DNA of 64,000 nucleotides from Paraescarpia echinospica. Its lineage: Eukaryota > Annelida > Polychaeta > Sabellida > Siboglinidae. A program made the translations under genes and the position numbers. This document shows positions 13,663-22,305 of the stretch, piece by piece (within the stretch, counting starts at the first letter, position 1; each line of letters opens with the position of its first letter). The notes under the pieces were generated by a model, which saw nothing but the letters and a program-made list of their open reading frames with translations, was not told the origin of the DNA and ran no database searches. The stretch is from NCBI GenBank assembly GCA_020002185.1, contig CM034532.1, positions 51,878,702-51,942,701 on the forward strand. The letters are read 5' to 3'.

Positions 13663-15258
13663 CAGAGGTGTCAAGTCTCACGGATTTTTTAGATTTACAC
13701 AGGCTCACGGCCGCGAGAGACGATGCTCACGGATTTCTGTAATTTTATTATTTTCTTTTGTTTTCAATCCTCGTTAACTTACAACGCGTATTCGGATATA
13801 GCGCAGTCGGCCGTGGATCCCGAATTTCTGCCAAGTTATCGCTACGCTGTCCATCACCAATATTTCTATTACGCTAAATGCGACTCATAGAACGCACCGT
13901 GCTTCACATGTCATTCCCCGCAGCGTTCTTGGCGCTGCGGTGCGGGCTTGATGATTATTAGTATGGTGGCGGCGCCCCTGGTGGCATATTTTGAAACACC
14001 GTAAGGCACCTCGTTTACGTCTCATTTCTTGGAACCTGACCACATACATTCCACTGCGCTAGAAAATTATGGATGCTCCACAAGCAAAGAAGTGGGAAAA
14101 TTATGCGGCTGTATTCCGGCCAGAATAGGTCCAGCTATTCAACGGCATAATAATCAAGTCGAAGGCGAAGCCTGTCAAGCTTCACGCCTGGTGCGCAGAC
14201 GCCGCAGTGTGTTTGCGTGACGTAAAGGTCGTCTGGCGTACATGATGTTCGCGAGCATAATTTTATCAAGTAAAAAATGCATGACAGGCAACTGAAGTCA
14301 GCTCGACAAGACGCACCGATGACTTCTTTTTTCAAGACGAGGGCGGTCGATCACTCCTGATTCGACCACAAAATATATGGTGATGTTCTCATATTTTGTG
14401 GCGTAGCTCAACCTCCCAGCAGCCGTCGCCGACCATTTCACCGAACTGTTGCCCGGACAATGCGATCGCGAAGTCCTTTATTCTTTAAGAGCAAACGGAC
14501 GAAGACCACGCACATTATCAAGCGAGATGAAGCGGACCGTCGTCCTGGTCCGATTCTTCAGCGACGGGGCGGCACGCGCACGGTTGCTGGACATGCCAGT
14601 GTGCGACGGCGGCACAAGCGAGGAAATCTTTGGTGTTTTGGATGGAGTTTTTAGGTAACTGTTTACATTTATTATATATGCTGTTTTATTTACTGCTCAA
14701 AAACCATTTTAAAATTGACAAAAATCATATCGACGGAGAGACCCTTAATGATGAATTCGAAGACCTCCAGCTGATGTAGGACGACGGAGGTCGGGGGTCA
14801 AGCACGTCGTCTCGACTCCATCTGGGCTGATGTGATGGCGTTGAAGACTGCTCTACAGCAACGGCTCTTTCCCTGCCTGGCTCGCTTGTTGCAGGCCCTG
14901 CTCCATCTGCCACACAGCAACGCAGACTCCGAGAGAGCGTTCTCGGTGGTTCGCAAGATCCACACTGAGGCACGCAAGAGCTTGCACCGAACACGATTAC
15001 TGCTTTCATGTAATGCAAGATGAATTGTGACAGTACTTGCTCTGCGAGGCCAAGTGGGCATCCCACCAGTACAACCTGGAGCGCCCCACACTGCCCCCAG
15101 TCGCCCAGTAAAGTGGCCAATGTAGTGCACACTCACTTTACTTGTTTTGTACTGTTTTATGTGTGCTTTTGTGCTACATTTGTAAGGATTTTCTGCTTAT
15201 CTCAAGGCTATCTGACTCAGATCTCACTGGTAACATACACTCAGGGTTGACACCTCTG
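13663..15258 (+). mobile_element. hAT transposon, internally deleted, 1596 bp
   Basis: The left end begins CAGAGGTGTCAA and the right end is its exact reverse complement, TTGACACCTCTG, with perfect 8-bp duplications AGCTTACC outside. Subterminal copies of TCACGG lie at about 13678, 13706 and 13728, the kind of motif hAT transposases bind. Inside are remnants of the two ends of a hAT transposase (14390-14560 and 14829-15030), while the middle that would carry the catalytic core is missing. The element is therefore a deletion derivative needing transposase in trans. The body is GC- and CpG-richer than its flanks. The insertion sits directly beside a LINE remnant, which begins just after the right duplication. 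Confidence 0.85.
14390..15060 (+). pseudogene. hAT transposase remnant (N-terminal piece plus hATC dimerisation domain)
   Basis: Around 14400-14540, two frames give pieces like 'AADHFTEL' and 'KRTKTTHIIK', resembling the segment ahead of the catalytic core in hAT transposases. At 14829-15020 a frame encodes 'LLHLPHSNADSERAFSVVRK', the conserved hATC dimerisation signature, followed by 'HTEARKSL'. A frame slip near 15005 moves the continuation (MNCDST...) into another frame. The RNase-H-like catalytic region expected between them is absent, since only about 270 bases separate the two pieces. This is clearly non-functional. Confidence 0.75.
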
Positions 15259-15266
15259 AGCTTACC

Positions 15267-16010
15267 AACACAAAAGAACAATGCAACGAATGGCAGAGGC
15301 AAATCTATGTCAATTTCGTAGATTTTGAAAAGAAAAAAAGCATTCGACAGTGTATACAGGAAGAGGCTTTGGAAACTCTGAGGCACTATGGAATCCCAGA
15401 AAAGCCGGCGAACCTCATCCATATATTCTACACTACTGGAACTTCTCGTGCAGCGTCGGAAACTCAACAACCAAATTCACTGGGACATCCGGCGTCCGAC
15501 AAAGGTGTGTCATGTTATCATTTCTATTCACCATAACCATCAATTGGGCAACACAAACATGATCATTCAACAGCGGTCTGGCATCAGATGGAACCTCTGC
15601 TCTTCACTTGAAGATGATCTAATATATGCAGATGACATCACTCTGTCTATTCACTCTCGAGACCAAGTACAAAGGAAAATAAGCAACATAGAGCAACAAG
15701 TCAGTTCCATTGGCATTGGTCTTTCAATTAATGCAAAAAGACAAAGGTATTGACAAATAGCAACCTGACACAACAACCTATCGTGATTAATAATCATCCA
15801 CTCGATAAGTGAACAAGCTCACCTACCTGGGCAGCCAATAGACTCTATTCACGCTAGCGCCATTGCGTAGCGAAAACGAGGCTTGAATGACAATTTTGCT
15901 TTCCAAACTTTGGAATGCAAACCTGATATGCAGATGGGTGGCAGATAGCATCCTCAGTTCAAAACAAGAAGAGGAATACAACTGGCTAGAAGTATTTCTA
16001 CATGACATCG
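15267..16010 (+). pseudogene. LINE reverse-transcriptase remnant
   Basis: Frames together show RT landmarks in order. They are 'YVNFVDFEKK.AFDSVY' with the catalytic aspartate region (about 15310-15360), 'LRHYGIP' (about 15383), 'VRQRCVM' (about 15503, the PQG-type motif), 'YADDITL' (about 15627-15650), and 'GLSINAKR' (about 15718). Several frameshifts and stops interrupt it and the 3' part fades by about 16000. It belongs to a different LINE group from the copy that follows. The similarly organised RT tail at 24290-24965 may derive from a related family. Confidence 0.65.
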
Positions 16011-16540
16011 AAGCATTGTGTTAGAACCGCTCCACTATCGCCCATGCTGATAAATATAAATTACCCCGTAATTCACGTCTTTACTATGATATAAATGTAA
16101 ACATAGTGGCATGCTTTATTGTGTCAGACTGGCATGTTTTGTAATTTGTCAGTATCTTTGATTTATACCACATAGTAAACATGTAACATCAGAACGATCC
16201 TTAATGGCAGAAGACCTGAATGAGTAGTTTAGTTCAGTGTTTACCAGAGAAGACATTAGTTCACTGCCAGTACCAGAGGCTAAGTTCAAGGAAGCAGAAT
16301 CAGACTATTTAAGACAGTTAATTGTAACCCCAGAAATGGTAGCTAAGAAAATTAGGGCTATGAAAGATAATAAATCACATGGAGTGGATGGTATTCCACT
16401 CAAACTACTATTGGAAATTGTAGAACAAATTAGCATACCGCTTGCAACAGTTTTCAACTTGTCATTAGAAGAGGGAGTGGTTCCTTTAGAATGGAAAGAA
16501 GCAAACATTATACCGTTATTTAAAAAAAGGTTCGAGAAAC

Positions 16541-16545
16541 AAGTC
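16541..16545. repeat. Gypsy target-site duplication, left copy (AAGTC)
   Basis: AAGTC precedes the 5' LTR and recurs at 20923-20927 directly after the 3' LTR. Removing one copy and the element restores the reading register of the interrupted LINE. Confidence 0.92.
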
Positions 16546-16725
16546 TGTTATAATCGGACTTTCTGTAGTCGTTACATCGGGTATAATCTATTCTGTGTAT
16601 ACGGCGCGCTGTTGCGCGCTTTGTGTGTGTAGTTGGTTTCCGCCGCAGGCGTGGTTCTTCGTTCATAATAAAAGGTTATAATACTTACTACTCTCTAGTT
16701 ATACATTAATAGTCAAGTTACGACA
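16546..16725 (+). repeat. Gypsy 5' LTR
   Basis: 180 bp, TG...CA ends. It contains AATAAA at 16667-16672, a likely poly(A) signal. It carries a 10-bp segment (near CGCGCTGTTGCGCGC) absent from the 3' LTR. Confidence 0.95.
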
Positions 16726-16727
16726 GC

Positions 16728-16740
16728 TGGTGACGAGGAT
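16728..16740 (+). promoter_or_regulatory. candidate tRNA primer-binding site
   Basis: TGGTGACGAGGAT begins two bases after the 5' LTR, the expected place for a PBS, and starts with TGG, the complement of a tRNA CCA end. I could not assign the tRNA. Confidence 0.55.
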
Positions 16741-16741
16741 A

Positions 16742-17455
16742 ATGGCAGGCTACATCGGTCAGCTAGGAGAGTTCAATGAGGCTAAAGAGGACTTTGAGAG
16801 TTACGTAGAGAGGCTGGATCAGTGGTCTGAATTGAACGGAATCGATTCGACGAAGAAAGCAAACGTGCTTCTTTCTGTGATCGGGCCTACGTCATATAAA
16901 CTACTCAAAGATATCCTGACGCCGGAGAAACCGAAGGATAAGTCCTACGTTGAACTATGTGATGCCTTAAAGGGGCATTATTCGCCAAACCCTCTGGTTA
17001 TTGCTGAGAGATTCCGATTTTACAAGAGAGGACAGAAGGAGGGAGAGTCGGTGGCAGACTACGTGATCACCTTGAAGCAGCGGAGTGGTACGTGCGGGTT
17101 TGGAGAGTTCCTACCGCACGCCCTGAGAGACCGTCTGGTGTGTGGTCTTCGGGATGAGAACATTCAGAGGCGATTGCTAACCACCAAAGAGCTCACCTTC
17201 CAATCAGCAAAAGAAGTAGCGATTGCAATGGAGCTGGCGACCAGAAGTGAGGTCTGTCTACGGGCCACTGGTGAATCCGTAAATAAAGTCACTTACTCGC
17301 TGCGTCAAAGAAGTGGTCGTGCTGCACGCAAGCCTGAGAAGTCGAGACGGAATGAGTGTTATCGATGTGGCGAGGACCATAATCCTGAAAGATGTCACTT
17401 CAGGACGGCAGTGTGTTATGTCTGTAACAAAGTGGGACATTTGGCACGCAAATGA
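16742..17455 (+). CDS. gag: Gypsy Gag (capsid/nucleocapsid)
   Basis: Encodes a retrotransposon Gag that would assemble cytoplasmic particles and bind element RNA. The ATG at 16742 is the first after the primer-binding site. Residues about 1-150 look like the Gag capsid-type domain (FESYVERLDQW near the start, then a 'GLRDENIQRRLL' segment typical of Mag-like elements). The C-terminus is basic and has two zinc knuckles, CYRCGEDHNPERC and CYVCNKVGHLARK followed by TGA. The TGA occupies exactly the place of the last zinc-binding Cys of knuckle two. The reading frame continues without shift into protease, so Gag and Pol share a frame and are separated only by this TGA. It may be a point mutation of a Cys codon, or less likely a recoding stop. 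Confidence 0.88.
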   Translation: MAGYIGQLGEFNEAKEDFESYVERLDQWSELNGIDSTKKANVLLSVIGPTSYKLLKDILTPEKPKDKSYVELCDALKGHYSPNPLVIAERFRFYKRGQKEGESVADYVITLKQRSGTCGFGEFLPHALRDRLVCGLRDENIQRRLLTTKELTFQSAKEVAIAMELATRSEVCLRATGESVNKVTYSLRQRSGRAARKPEKSRRNECYRCGEDHNPERCHFRTAVCYVCNKVGHLARK

Positions 17456-18757
17456 AGAGGAAATAACCGCAGAAACACGTCTCAGAGTCAGATGACCAAG
17501 AGTCAATCCCAGAATGTTCGCTACGTCGGTGTGGTCGCTGATGAGTCGGACATTGGAATCTACACGTGTAACGTTGGAGGGGCCGGGGCGCAGCCAATCT
17601 TCGCTGAAGTGGATATTGGAGGCAACGCCGTGAGAATGCAGGTGGACACAGATGCAGCTAAGTCGCTCATTCCAGAGACACTGTACTTGAGACATTTTGC
17701 ACATCTCGCTCTACAACCCACCAACCTCACTCTACGCACCTATACTCAAGAGGTCATCGAGCACATCGGAGTGGTCACTCTGGGTGTGAGGCATGGAGAC
17801 CAACGAGCTGAGTTATCCGCAGTGGTCGTCAAGGGCGACAAAACACCTCTACTAGGAAGAGACTGGCTGGCAAAATTGAAGTTAGACTGGTCGAGTATCC
17901 TGGCAGTCACCGCAATTGCAAGGCATTCGGTGGAGGAAGTGCTGAAAGGGCATTCAGAGGTATTCCAAGAAGGAACGGGCACAATAAAGGGCTACACAGC
18001 GCACATCTACATGAAGGAAGACGTGCAGCCTCGCTTTCATAAGGCTAGGCCGGTGCCCTACGCACTGCGAGATAAAGTTGAACACGAACTGGACCGGTTG
18101 GAGAAGGAGCGCATCATCCAGAAGGTGGACCACAGCGATTGGTCGGCTCCGATTGTGGTAGTGCCGAAGGCGAACAAGACGGTGAGGATCTGTGGTGACT
18201 TCAAAGTCACGATCAATCCGAATGCGGAACGTGAGCACTACCCACTTCCAAACGTGGAGGATCTCTTCGCGTCACTAGCCGGTGGCAAGGTGTTCAGCAA
18301 GCTGGACCTATCCCATGCGTACCAACAACTCGAGTTGGACGCCGAGTCGCAACACTACGTCACAGTGAATACCCACAAGGGCACGTATCGCTACCTGCGT
18401 ATGCCGTACGGTGTGAGCAGCGCACCGAGTATCTTCCAGTCGGTGATGGATCAGATCCTGCAGGGCATGGATCATGTGATGTGCTTCCTAGACGACATCC
18501 TCATCACGGCTGAGTCGGAGCAGGAACATCTGAAACTTCTAGACGAAGTACTCACTCGTCTGGAGAAGTGTGGCGTCCGAGTGAATCTGGCGAAATGTGA
18601 GTTTGCCAAGAAATCAGTTGACTACTTGGGTCATCTGATAGATGCGGAAGGCATCCATCCCACATCTGAGAAATGTGTACGCAATCACCAATTATCAGAA
18701 GCCGAAGGACGTGAAGGAGTTGCGTTCGTACTTGGGGTTGATCAACTACTACGCTAA
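17456..18757 (+). pseudogene. pol: Gypsy Pol, part 1: protease and reverse transcriptase (ends at frameshift)
   Basis: Same frame as gag, downstream of its TGA. An aspartic protease domain is centred on 'VDTDAAKSLI' (17642-17671), where the usual D-T/S-G triad reads D-T-D. The Gly to Asp change at 17651-17653 should harm proteolysis. 'LLGRDWL' follows at about 17850, the second conserved protease segment. RT follows, with 'RICGDFKVTINP', 'FSKLDLSHAYQQ', 'RMPYGVSSAPSIFQ' and the catalytic 'FLDDIL' (GACGAC at 18491-18496). After 'YLGHLIDAEG' the frame is lost near 18672 (one extra base fits) and the out-of-frame tail stops at 18757. Confidence 0.9.
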
Positions 18758-20681
18758 GTTTATACCCCGCATGTCTACCGTGTTACGTCCACTACACCTA
18801 CTGCTCATGAAGGATCGTGAGTGGAGATGGACTCCCGAGTGTGATGACGCAATGCAGAAGTGCACAGATCTGCTGACGTCACAGCAGGTGCTGGTGCACT
18901 ACGACTGTCGTAAGCCACTGCGACTGGCTACGGATGCGTCTCCGACAGGCGTCGGGGCCGTGCTGTCACATGTCATGGAAAACGGAGATGAGAAGCCGAT
19001 AGCGTTCGCGTCACGGACCCTTTCGTCGAGTGAGTGCAACTACGCACAGATCGAGAAGGAGGCGTTATCGATCATCTTTGGAGTCAAGAAGTTCCATAAG
19101 TATCTCTATGGACGCTCTTTCACATTTATCACGGATCATAAGCCGTTGGTCACAATCTTCGGTCCCAAAACGGCTGTGCCAACGTTGGCAGCGTTACGAA
19201 TGCAGCGTTGGGCACTCATCCTGCAAGCGTACCACTACGGTATCGAGTACCGTAAGTCCGAGGATCACGCCAACGCTGACGCATTGTCGAGACTACCTCT
19301 ACCGACTACAACGACAGAGGAGCCGGCAATATTCGAAGTATCAGTGATTGACGATCTCCCGGTCAAGGCCAGGGACATCGCCGTGGAAACCCGCAGCGAT
19401 CCTTTGTTATCACGAGTACTCGAGTATGTACTCACAGGTTGGCCCAACCACACAGACAAGGAACTACAAGTGTTCTTCGCGAAGCGAGACGAGCTGTCAA
19501 CTGAACAGGGTTGTCTGCTGTGGGGATCACGCTTTCTGGTTCCGTCAGCCTATCACCAGGCGATGCTAGATGAGCTCCACTCGGAGCATAGTGGAGTCAA
19601 CCAGACCAAAGCATTCGCGCGCAGCTACATATGGTGGCCAGGTATGGACAATGATATCGAGACGATGGTGCAGGCTTGTGCAGTGTGTCAGTCAGTGAAG
19701 AATCAGCCAGCCGTAGCACCACTGCATCCATGGCCTTGGCCCACACGCATATGGCAGAGAATTCACATTGACTTTGCTGAGAAGGACGGTGTGAACTATC
19801 TGATTGTGGTTGACAGCCATTCGAAATGGTTGGAAGCTGTGGCGATGAGGTCCACTACATCCGCTAAGACCATTGAGGTACTCAGAGGAATGTTCGCATC
19901 TCATGGTCTACCGGAGAAGGTCGTGTCAGATAACGGGCCTCAATTTATCGCACACGAGTTCAAGACGTTCATGGACAAGAACGGCATCAAGCATACGAGG
20001 GTGGCTCCATACCATCCAGCGTCGAACGGTGCTGCTGAACGCTGTGTGCAGACTGTGAAGCAGAGTCTTCGGAAGTACTCTGTTGGAACTCAACTGACGA
20101 AGGAGAGTTGGCTCGCTAATTTCCTCCTGCGTTATCGGTGCACTCCGCATACCGTGACCGGTGTGTCTCCTGCGGAACTCTTCCTCAAGCGTCGACTGAG
20201 GAATCGCTTCAGTCTTCTCAAACCGCACATGGAGGAGAAACAGACGCAACAAAAAGAGCAACACGATCGGAGTAGAGTGAAGCTTCGAGAGCTGGTCAGC
20301 GGTGATCCAGTACACGTTCGCAATCATTGTGGCAGCGGTCCTCCGAAATGGGTCGCGGGCAAGATCATCAGACGACTGGGTCCGCTCACCTACTTAGTGC
20401 AAGTACGTGCACAGCGTCGCTATGTGCACGTAGACCATCTACGGCTGACGGCTGAAGGTGAGGTGACTGTACCTATGGTTCCGGAGATTCCAGAGTTGGT
20501 GTGTGTTACCCTTCCTTCTTCTTCTACGGAGCCGTGTGTTCAAGCAGAGTCACTTCCGTCTGAGGCAGATGAAACTGTTCGAGCACCAAGTGATGTGACT
20601 GTGGTTCCTGATGAATCATCGTCTCCTGTGCTACGCCGATCAAACCGGTGTGTCAAACAACGGAAAATACTGGACCTTTAA
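18670..20681 (+). pseudogene. pol: Gypsy Pol, part 2: RT thumb, RNase H and integrase
   Basis: Continues Pol in the +1 frame after the break. It has the RT connection 'KELRSYLGLINYYAKFIP' and RNase H with catalytic D/E/D landmarks ('LATDASPTG' at about 18924, 'IEKEALSI', 'TDHKPL'). Integrase follows with an HHCC zinc domain ('ELHSEHSG' and 'CAVC') and a DDE core ('IHIDF', 'SDNGPQF', 'NGAAERC'). After it comes a 'GPLTYLV' segment of the GPY/F type and an acidic, Ser/Thr-rich tail with no chromodomain. The stop is TAA at 20679-20681. All visible catalytic residues of this half are intact. It has no start of its own and depends on fusion to part 1. Confidence 0.9.
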
Positions 20682-20740
20682 TTGATTCAGTATTCTGACA
20701 CTGTTCCATGTTATTACATTAGTTAGTGACTTAAAAACTT

Positions 20741-20752
20741 AAGAGGAAGGAG
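20741..20752 (+). promoter_or_regulatory. Gypsy polypurine tract
   Basis: AAGAGGAAGGAG, a pure purine run, abuts the 3' LTR start and would prime plus-strand DNA synthesis. Confidence 0.85.
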
Positions 20753-20922
20753 TGTTATAATCGGACATTCTGTAGTCGTTACATCGGGTATAATCTATTC
20801 TGTGTATACGGCGCGCTTTGTGTGTGTAGTTGGTTTCCGCCGCAGGCGTGGTTCTTCGTTCATAATAAAAGGTTATAATACTTACTACTCTCTAGTTATA
20901 CATTAATAGTCAAGTTACGACA
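20753..20922 (+). repeat. Gypsy 3' LTR
   Basis: 170 bp, identical to the 5' LTR except for A for T at position 15 and lack of 10 bases. AATAAA at 20864-20869. Followed by AAGTC (20923-20927). Confidence 0.95.
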
Positions 20923-21010
20923 AAGTCAAATAATTATAGACCAGTTAGTTTAACATCGGTGATTTGTAAATTATTAGAAAGAAAAATTAAAGATCACATG
21001 GTGGATTTTC

Positions 21011-22051
21011 TTGTTAAACAACTTGATAAACCCATCTCAACATGGGTTTCTAAAAGCGAGGTCATGCTTAATAAATGTTATGTTTTTGGAAGATATCATT
21101 AAGTGGGTAGATGATGGATCACCAGTAGATAACATCTACTTAGATTTTCAAAAAGCTTTCGACAAAGTGCCACATCAAAGATTGCTGCTTAAACTAAAGA
21201 CACATGGCATAGGAAATGGTATAATTAACTGGATAGAAAAATGGCTGATTGACAGACGACAACGGGTAGTTGTTGATGGGGAGGCTTCAAACTGGAAATC
21301 AGTTTTGAGTGGGGTTCCACAGGAATCAGTACTGGGACCTATATTATTCTTAATATATATAAACGATTTGGACGATGATATAGCTAGCAAGGTGATGAAA
21401 TTTGCAGATGATACAAAAGTGTTTAGAAGGATTAAAAGTGATGGAGATAGACAGCATTTACAAGATGATCTTGACAGGTTGATCAAATGGTATGAAAAGT
21501 GGCAAATGTTCAATTTTGGGAAATGTAAATGCCTTCACACAGGACATGGGAACGAATATGTAGAATATACAATGGAGGGAACTGTACTAAGTACTACTAT
21601 AAAAGAAAAAGACTTAGGGCTGACAATTAGTGCTGACATGAAGGTTTCAGAGCAGTGTGGAATTGCAGCTTCAAAAGGAAATCAAATCATTGGATTGATT
21701 AGGCGAAATATAGCATATAAAGAAAAAGAACTAATAATACCGCTGTACAAAACAATAGTTAGGCCTCATTTAGAATATTGTATACAAGCATGGAGGCCAT
21801 ACCGCAAGAAGGACATAGATATGCTAGAAAGAGTACAGAGGAGAGCGACTAAAATGATACAAAAACTGAGGGATCTTAGTTATGAAAAACGCCTAAAAGA
21901 ATGTTGTTTAACAACACTAGAGACCAGGAAATTGAGAGGAGATCAGATAGAAGTGTTTAAAATATTGAATGGTTATGAAAATATTGATAGAAATATGGGT
22001 TTTTTTCAGTTAAGAGAGATAGAAAGACTAGAGGACATGAAGTTACATTAG
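21011..22051 (+). pseudogene. LINE reverse transcriptase, main open segment of copy 1
   Basis: 346 open codons covering RT from 'SQHGFLKARSC' to past the thumb ('HLEYCIQAWRPYRKKD', 'ERVQRRATKM'). The catalytic box is 'FADDTKVF' (about 21401-21424). The conserved PQG motif reads PQE, and in-frame continuity with the upstream part (before 21025) and downstream C-terminal part (to about 22173) is lost by indels. On its own it is not a functional polymerase. Confidence 0.85.
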
Positions 22052-22305
22052 TAAAGGAGCAGTGTAGATTAGACGTAAGAAAGTTCTCATTTTCACAAAG
22101 GCTGTGAATGAATGAAACAGATTATCTGATGATTGTGTGGGTGCTAGTAGTGTGAATATGTTTAAAAATAAAATCGACACATACCTCAGAAGGGCTGGAT
22201 ATATGTAGATAAAAGGGTTGGACTCTCAATAAGCCGAAAGGCTTCCTTGTCCACCTGCCATCTAGAGTTAATTATCTGGATGGCAATCTTGTTAAATCTT
22301 GTAAT

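Larger units (their letters stand above)
16546..20922 (+). mobile_element. Ty3/Gypsy LTR retrotransposon, 4377 bp, young, coding-defective
   Basis: Two direct LTRs (180 and 170 bp) begin TGTTATAATC and end TTACGACA, flanked by the 5-bp duplication AAGTC. The internal part runs primer-binding site, gag, protease, RT, RNase H, integrase, polypurine tract. This gene order (integrase last) is Ty3/Gypsy. The paired Gag zinc knuckles and the lack of a chromodomain point to the Mag-like branch. The LTRs differ by one substitution (position 15 of the LTR) and one 10-bp indel, so insertion was recent. No env-like frame follows pol. The coding part carries an in-frame TGA at the end of gag, Asp in place of Gly in the protease triad, and a frameshift in pol near 18672. 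Its G+C and codon usage differ from the AT-rich surroundings. Confidence 0.95.
16195..22305 (+). mobile_element. LINE copy 1 (CR1/L2/Jockey-like), split by a Gypsy insertion
   Basis: A non-LTR retrotransposon lies on both sides of the Gypsy element. The left piece (16195-16545) encodes the EN-RT linker and start of RT (VTPEMVAKKIRAMKDNKSHG..DGIP). The right piece (20923-22173) continues in register from the AAGTC duplication with 'YRPVSLTSVICKLLE', then 'YLDFQKAFDKVPHQ', 'GVPQESVLGP' and 'FADDTKVF'. It ends with a C-terminal 'YLRRAGYM' and a 3' UTR ending in TTGTTAAATCTTG near 22304. The endonuclease domain is missing (5' truncation). Frame breaks near 21025 and after about 22050, and Glu for Gly in the PQG motif, show it is dead. 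Minus-strand relatives lie at 48480-50160 and 40511-40885. Confidence 0.85.

Noticed and set aside
16730..16741. GTG at 16730 as the Gag start
   Set aside because: A eukaryotic element would use the ATG at 16742; the GTG overlaps the primer-binding site.
20682..20752. Search for an env-like gene making the Gypsy element an endogenous retrovirus
   Set aside because: Only about 70 bases separate the pol stop from the 3' LTR.
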